Assembly (NCBI GenBank): GCA_946886435.1
Contig: CAMPIR010000030.1
Coordinates: forward strand, 1 to 8,509
DNA length: 8,509 nucleotides
Direction of reading: 5' to 3'
DNA from: an uncultured Candidatus Saccharibacteria bacterium
GTDB lineage: Bacteria; Patescibacteria; Saccharimonadia; Saccharimonadales; UBA5946
In this document: piece after piece, positions 5,717 through 8,509 of the stretch
Position numbering within the stretch: position 1 is the first letter of the stretch
Layout of the letters: each line of letters opens with the position of its first letter
Translations under genes and position numbers: made by a program
The notes under the pieces: model-generated
Seen by the model: the letters and a program-made list of their open reading frames with translations, nothing else
The model's database searches: none
What the model was told of the DNA's origin: nothing

Positions 5717-6820
5717 ATGAATCTCCTCGAACATCACGCAAAGGCACTGCTCACCGACTGCGGCGCGCCTGTGCCACGTTCCTGGCTCATCCGGCCCGAC
5801 TCGGCGGTATCATCCGATATCGAATATCCCGTCGTTGCCAAAAGTCAGGTGCCGGTCGGCGGACGGGGAAAAGCCGGTGGTATCATCATGACGAATACGG
5901 CGGCTGAGCTAGTTGGTGCAGTCGAAAAGCTATTTACGCTTGAGATCAAAGGCTACAAACCCAAAGCCATCCTGCTCGAGGAACAACTCGGCGCCGATCG
6001 CGAACTCTATCTCAGCCTGCAGCTCAACCGTGATACTCGGCGCGTCGAGTGGCTCGCCTCACCGAACGGCGGCGTCGATATCGAAGACAACGCCGAGGCG
6101 GTCCGAACCGTTGCCTTTACTGACCCCGAGGCGTCAGAAAAACTCGCAGCCATCCTAGGCGTAGACGAGTTGGAACTCTCAATGCTACTCGACTCACTCT
6201 CGAAGTGCTTTTTTGCCAACGACCTACTACTCCTCGAAATTAACCCGCTGATGGTCATGAACAACAAACTTGTTTGTGCTGACGCCAAATGTCTCGTCGA
6301 CGATAACGCCCGTTTTCGCCACCCGGAACTGCCATGGCCACCGGTCGAAGGAAACCCGCCAAAGCCGCTCGGTGGCACGATCGGTTGTATCGCGAACGGC
6401 GCCGGCATGGCGATGAGCACCATGGACACAATCGTTGCAGCTGGCGGCAAACCGGCTAACTTCCTCGATATCGGTGGCGGAACCGGTGAGAAAGAGTTCG
6501 TCGTCGCTCTTAAACAAATCATGGAGCTACCCGGCGTCACCAGTATCATCGTCAATATATTCGCCGGCATCTCACGCTGCGACGAGATCGCTCGCGGTAT
6601 CATCGCCGCTCGTGAGCAGCTCCCCGCTCTGCCGCCACTATTTATCCGCCTCGAGGGCACCAACCGCGACATTGCCGTTGAACTACTGGAGAAAGTGAGC
6701 ATCGCCATCGAACCAGACCTAAAGTCATGTGTTCAAAAGGCCATGAGCTTCACGTCGGCCAGCTTTGCTGCGACGGAAGATTCTGGCATAGAACAGCCGG
6801 GTACAGGAGATAACGTATGA
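5717..6820 (+). CDS. sucC: Succinyl-CoA synthetase beta subunit (ATP-grasp)
   Basis: With SucD this forms succinyl-CoA synthetase, interconverting succinyl-CoA + NDP + Pi and succinate + NTP + CoA. The N-terminal ATP-grasp domain contains KSQVPVGGRGKAGG (Lys42, glycine loop 48-54), LLLEINPL (Asn176) and CADAK (Asp189), positions corresponding to the Mg-nucleotide ligands Asn199 and Asp213 of E. coli SucC. The C-terminal ligase domain has GCIANGAGMAMSTMD, GGKPANFLDIGGG, VNIFAGISRCDEIA and FIRLEGTN. At 367 residues it is about 20 shorter than E. coli SucC, with gaps around residue 30 and near the C-terminus, but no key motif is missing. The stop overlaps the sucD start (ATGA), indicating coupled, equimolar synthesis. 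ATP versus GTP preference cannot be read. Malate-CoA ligase or a related CoA ligase of the same superfamily is a less likely alternative. Confidence 0.94.
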   Translation: MNLLEHHAKALLTDCGAPVPRSWLIRPDSAVSSDIEYPVVAKSQVPVGGRGKAGGIIMTNTAAELVGAVEKLFTLEIKGYKPKAILLEEQLGADRELYLSLQLNRDTRRVEWLASPNGGVDIEDNAEAVRTVAFTDPEASEKLAAILGVDELELSMLLDSLSKCFFANDLLLLEINPLMVMNNKLVCADAKCLVDDNARFRHPELPWPPVEGNPPKPLGGTIGCIANGAGMAMSTMDTIVAAGGKPANFLDIGGGTGEKEFVVALKQIMELPGVTSIIVNIFAGISRCDEIARGIIAAREQLPALPPLFIRLEGTNRDIAVELLEKVSIAIEPDLKSCVQKAMSFTSASFAATEDSGIEQPGTGDNV

Positions 6821-7677
6821 CCCTTTTTGACGCTCCGACCGTTCTCGTCCAAGGCATAACTGGCCGGCACGGCGCCTTTCACGCCAAAGGCATGCTTGAG
6901 GCTGGTACGAACATCGTTGCCGGTGTTACACCGGGCAAAGCTGGCGAAAAAATCCACGGTTTACCAGTTTATAGCTCAGTCGCCGACGCGAGGACTACCC
7001 ACCCAGAGCTTGACACCAGCGTCGTCTTTGTGCCGGCTGCATTTGCCAAAAACGCCGTCACTGAAGCGATCGATGCCGGCATACGCCAGGTTATCGTCAT
7101 CACCGAAGGAATACCGGTCCATGACGCGCTCAAAATACACGAATACGCCGCGGCTCACGACGTGACGCTCGTCGGGCCAAACTGCCCCGGGCTGATCGTT
7201 CCCAGCTCGCACAAACTCGGTATCATCGCAGCTCACATCACGAAGCAAGGCAGAACGGCTATCATCTCTCGAAGCGGTACGCTCACCTATGAATTGGCGG
7301 ATGCCCTCACCAAAAAAGGTATCGGTCAATCAATCATTATCGGTATTGGCGGCGATCCTGTTCCCGGTATGAACTTCGTCGAGGCGCTTGAACTCGTACA
7401 GGCGCACGAAGGCACGGATCAGATCATCATGGTTGGAGAAATCGGCGGCACGAGCGAGCAGATAGCGGCCGACTACATCGCTAAGCAAGTGACAAAGCCT
7501 GTCTATGGCCTCGTCGTCGGCCACAGCGCCCCTGCCGGTCAAACTTTCGGCCACGCTGGTGCGATCATTGGCACAGACGCCGAATCAGCGAAGGCAAAAA
7601 CTGACTATCTTTCGGCAGCAGGTCTTCGCATGACGAGCACGCTCGATGAGCTCATCGCCCTCATCGCCACCCCATAG
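6817..7677 (+). CDS. sucD: Succinyl-CoA synthetase alpha subunit
   Basis: This subunit binds CoA and carries the phosphohistidine intermediate. The 286-residue protein has the N-terminal CoA-binding Rossmann domain with VQGITGRHGAFHAKGMLEAGTN and VAGVTPGKAG. It then has VGPNCPGLI (119-127), ISRSGTLTYE, GIGGDPVPGMNF and GEIGG, where Glu208 keeps the E. coli numbering. The active-site GHAGAI places His246 exactly at the E. coli phosphohistidine position. The loop after the histidine is shorter than in E. coli, lacking the GGKGTA stretch. The start is fixed by the ATGA overlap with sucC and by AGGAG at 6805-6809, 7 nt upstream. This clear Shine-Dalgarno contrasts with its absence before sucC. 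All catalytic residues visible are retained, so the complex is probably active. Confidence 0.95.
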   Translation: MTLFDAPTVLVQGITGRHGAFHAKGMLEAGTNIVAGVTPGKAGEKIHGLPVYSSVADARTTHPELDTSVVFVPAAFAKNAVTEAIDAGIRQVIVITEGIPVHDALKIHEYAAAHDVTLVGPNCPGLIVPSSHKLGIIAAHITKQGRTAIISRSGTLTYELADALTKKGIGQSIIIGIGGDPVPGMNFVEALELVQAHEGTDQIIMVGEIGGTSEQIAADYIAKQVTKPVYGLVVGHSAPAGQTFGHAGAIIGTDAESAKAKTDYLSAAGLRMTSTLDELIALIATP

Positions 7678-7703
7678 ACACGACCCAGGTCACCTGTTAT
7701 GCT
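7675..7703 (+). promoter_or_regulatory. Promoter of the 7-TM protein gene
   Basis: TAGACA (7675-7680, 5 of 6 to TTGACA) and TATGCT (7698-7703, 4 of 6) are spaced by 17 bp, and TGT precedes the -10, giving an extended element. The -35 includes the sucD stop codon. The predicted start is near 7710, giving a leader of about 29 nt that contains a Shine-Dalgarno. Confidence 0.5.
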
Positions 7704-7727
7704 TTGCCTTACTAACGGATACCAAAA

Positions 7728-7733
7728 AAGGAG
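7728..7733 (+). promoter_or_regulatory. Shine-Dalgarno site fixing the 7-TM protein start
   Basis: AAGGAG lies 5 nt before the ATG at 7739. It decides this start over the in-frame ATG at 7646, which lies inside sucD and would add 31 polar residues before the first membrane helix. It is the best-spaced ribosome binding site in the window. Confidence 0.85.
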
Positions 7734-7738
7734 TCAAC

Positions 7739-8455
7739 ATGAACGCCTCACAGCTCAAGTCGCTATTTTTCAAAACACTCATCGCCTGCCTGGTTGCTAC
7801 AGCCGCCGTAGCGGTAACGGCGATACTTGCTGGCGGCATGAACGATATAACCTCGCGATCACTCTTTACTATCGTTATCGTGGGCGTGCACGCACTCGCT
7901 GGCCTCGGTTTCATAAATATGGACGGCACGAAGGATAGCGCCGGATCGCTCAAGTGGTTCGCAAACGTCGTCTTTAGTATTATCGTACTCAGCTTTATCA
8001 CTGCGGTGCTCGGCATATGGGATGTCCTGCCGGGTGAGCTGTTCTGGAAGCTATACCTTACATACGGAGTCATCATGGTCGCCGTGCTTCACGCTGAAGT
8101 CCTGGCGCGCATACTAAATCACCAGCCCTCTACCAACGCCGTCATCTATACGAACTATGCCGTTATGGCGATAGTCGTCGTCATGCTCCTCGTCGCCATC
8201 TATGCCTCCGAATATGACATTCTCGGCACGATGTTCTTCCGCGGCCTGGCTGCGCTTGCGGTTATCGACGGTACACTGACCTTAACTGCTATTATTCTCG
8301 ATAAACTATACCTGTCGAAGCACCCTGAGTTGATCACCGAGAACTCGGTCGTAACCCCGCAAAAACGGGGCCCGAGTATCCTCGTCATCCTTGTTCTGGG
8401 GTTCCTGGGTATTCAGCTCCTTGGCATGTTGCTCGGTCTCGCTTCTCGTTTCTAG
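7739..8455 (+). CDS. Polytopic membrane protein, about seven transmembrane segments, unknown function
   Basis: I do not recognise a family. The 238-residue protein is strongly hydrophobic, with segments at about 9-31, 41-60, 72-94, 102-126, 139-157, 165-192 and 212-235. The loop at 60-71 is charged (MDGTKDSAGSLK), and the 193-211 loop is polar and basic. Charged or polar residues within segments include His51, His118, Glu120 and Asp177; they may have a functional role but match no motif I know. There is no signal peptidase site, and the N-terminus is probably cytoplasmic. It lies 61 bp after sucD with its own likely promoter, so a functional link to SucCD is not implied. It ends 7 bp from the stop of the converging pyrG-like gene, with no terminator visible between them. 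A transporter, sensor or envelope biogenesis role are all possible. Confidence 0.85.
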   Translation: MNASQLKSLFFKTLIACLVATAAVAVTAILAGGMNDITSRSLFTIVIVGVHALAGLGFINMDGTKDSAGSLKWFANVVFSIIVLSFITAVLGIWDVLPGELFWKLYLTYGVIMVAVLHAEVLARILNHQPSTNAVIYTNYAVMAIVVVMLLVAIYASEYDILGTMFFRGLAALAVIDGTLTLTAIILDKLYLSKHPELITENSVVTPQKRGPSILVILVLGFLGIQLLGMLLGLASRF

Positions 8456-8462
8456 GCCAATC

Positions 8463-8509
8463 TTAGCCAAGCCGCGCTGCCTTAATTAGCCCAACAAACA
8501 GCGGGTGGG
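8463..8509 (-). CDS. pyrG: Probable CTP synthase, last 14 codons only
   Basis: A minus-strand frame entering from the right edge reads HPLFVGLIKAARLG and then TAA at 8465-8463. The bases before the first His codon end in CC, compatible with the Pro that commonly precedes it. CTP synthase (UTP + glutamine + ATP to CTP) characteristically ends its glutamine amidotransferase domain with HPEF, about a dozen residues, then PHPLF-G-(L/F)(I/V)KAAL. I recognise this fragment as that C-terminus. The rest of the gene lies outside the window, so the amidotransferase triad cannot be inspected. Frame and stop are certain; the identity rests on a short but distinctive motif. Confidence 0.7.
   Translation of the reverse strand, partial: HPLFVGLIKAARLG

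Noticed and set aside
6007..6708. A 233-codon minus-strand frame antisense to sucC.
   Set aside because: Serine-rich low-complexity product typical of an antisense shadow of a real gene; no supporting signals.
7646..7738. A 31-codon extension of the 7-TM protein reaching into sucD.
   Set aside because: The strong Shine-Dalgarno at 7728-7733 and the hydrophobic profile place the start at 7739.
1..8509. Search for CRISPR repeats, tRNA genes, insertion-sequence ends, toxin-antitoxin pairs and defence genes.
   Set aside because: None seen: no spaced direct repeats, no tRNA-like cloverleaf in the short intergenic gaps, no transposase, and every coding region is accounted for by the genes listed.

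Overview
This 8.5 kb window is a compact, mostly housekeeping stretch of a bacterial chromosome. The best guess is a Candidatus Patescibacteria (CPR) genome, most likely a Saccharibacteria (TM7)-type lineage. That placement is an inference. It rests on the short, tightly packed genes, on a DnaG variant without zinc ligands that I associate with such genomes, and on several small membrane or FHA-like proteins without an obvious family. Base composition looks moderate, about half G+C by eye. TGA is used as an ordinary stop (orn, sucC), so the genome does not use the UGA-glycine code of Gracilibacteria/Absconditabacteria.

Layout from left to right: dnaG primase (minus, C-terminus cut by the window start); divergently, a single-pass membrane protein (plus, 1406-1978); converging on it with a 4-bp overlap, the two-gene unit orn (oligoribonuclease) then an MmcQ/YjbR-family protein (minus, GTGA overlap); divergently, an FHA-domain-like protein (plus, 2934-3422) ending in a 17-bp perfect hairpin terminator; then mscL and argS, each apparently with its own promoter (minus); divergently, the sucC-sucD succinyl-CoA synthetase operon (plus, ATGA overlap) followed by a seven-segment membrane protein with its own promoter and Shine-Dalgarno; and finally the last 14 codons of a minus-strand gene that read like the C-terminus of CTP synthase (pyrG). 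Transcription direction switches six times in 8.5 kb. No intergenic stretch exceeds about 85 bp. No tRNA, rRNA, CRISPR array or mobile element is visible.

Functionally the window combines replication priming (DnaG), end-stage RNA turnover (Orn), translation (ArgRS), nucleotide supply (PyrG), osmotic protection (MscL) and substrate-level phosphorylation or CoA-ester metabolism (SucCD). I see no new defence or mobile system. The points worth a second look are: (1) a DnaG whose zinc-ribbon fold is recognisable but whose four zinc ligands are all replaced; (2) first-in-transcript genes (dnaG, orn, sucC, argS) whose -10 boxes lie 7-10 nt from the start codon, implying leaderless mRNAs, while downstream genes and the long-leader 7-TM gene carry clear Shine-Dalgarno sites; (3) an MscL with a 47-residue histone-H1-like Ala/Lys N-terminal tail; and (4) SucCD without any other TCA-cycle gene nearby.
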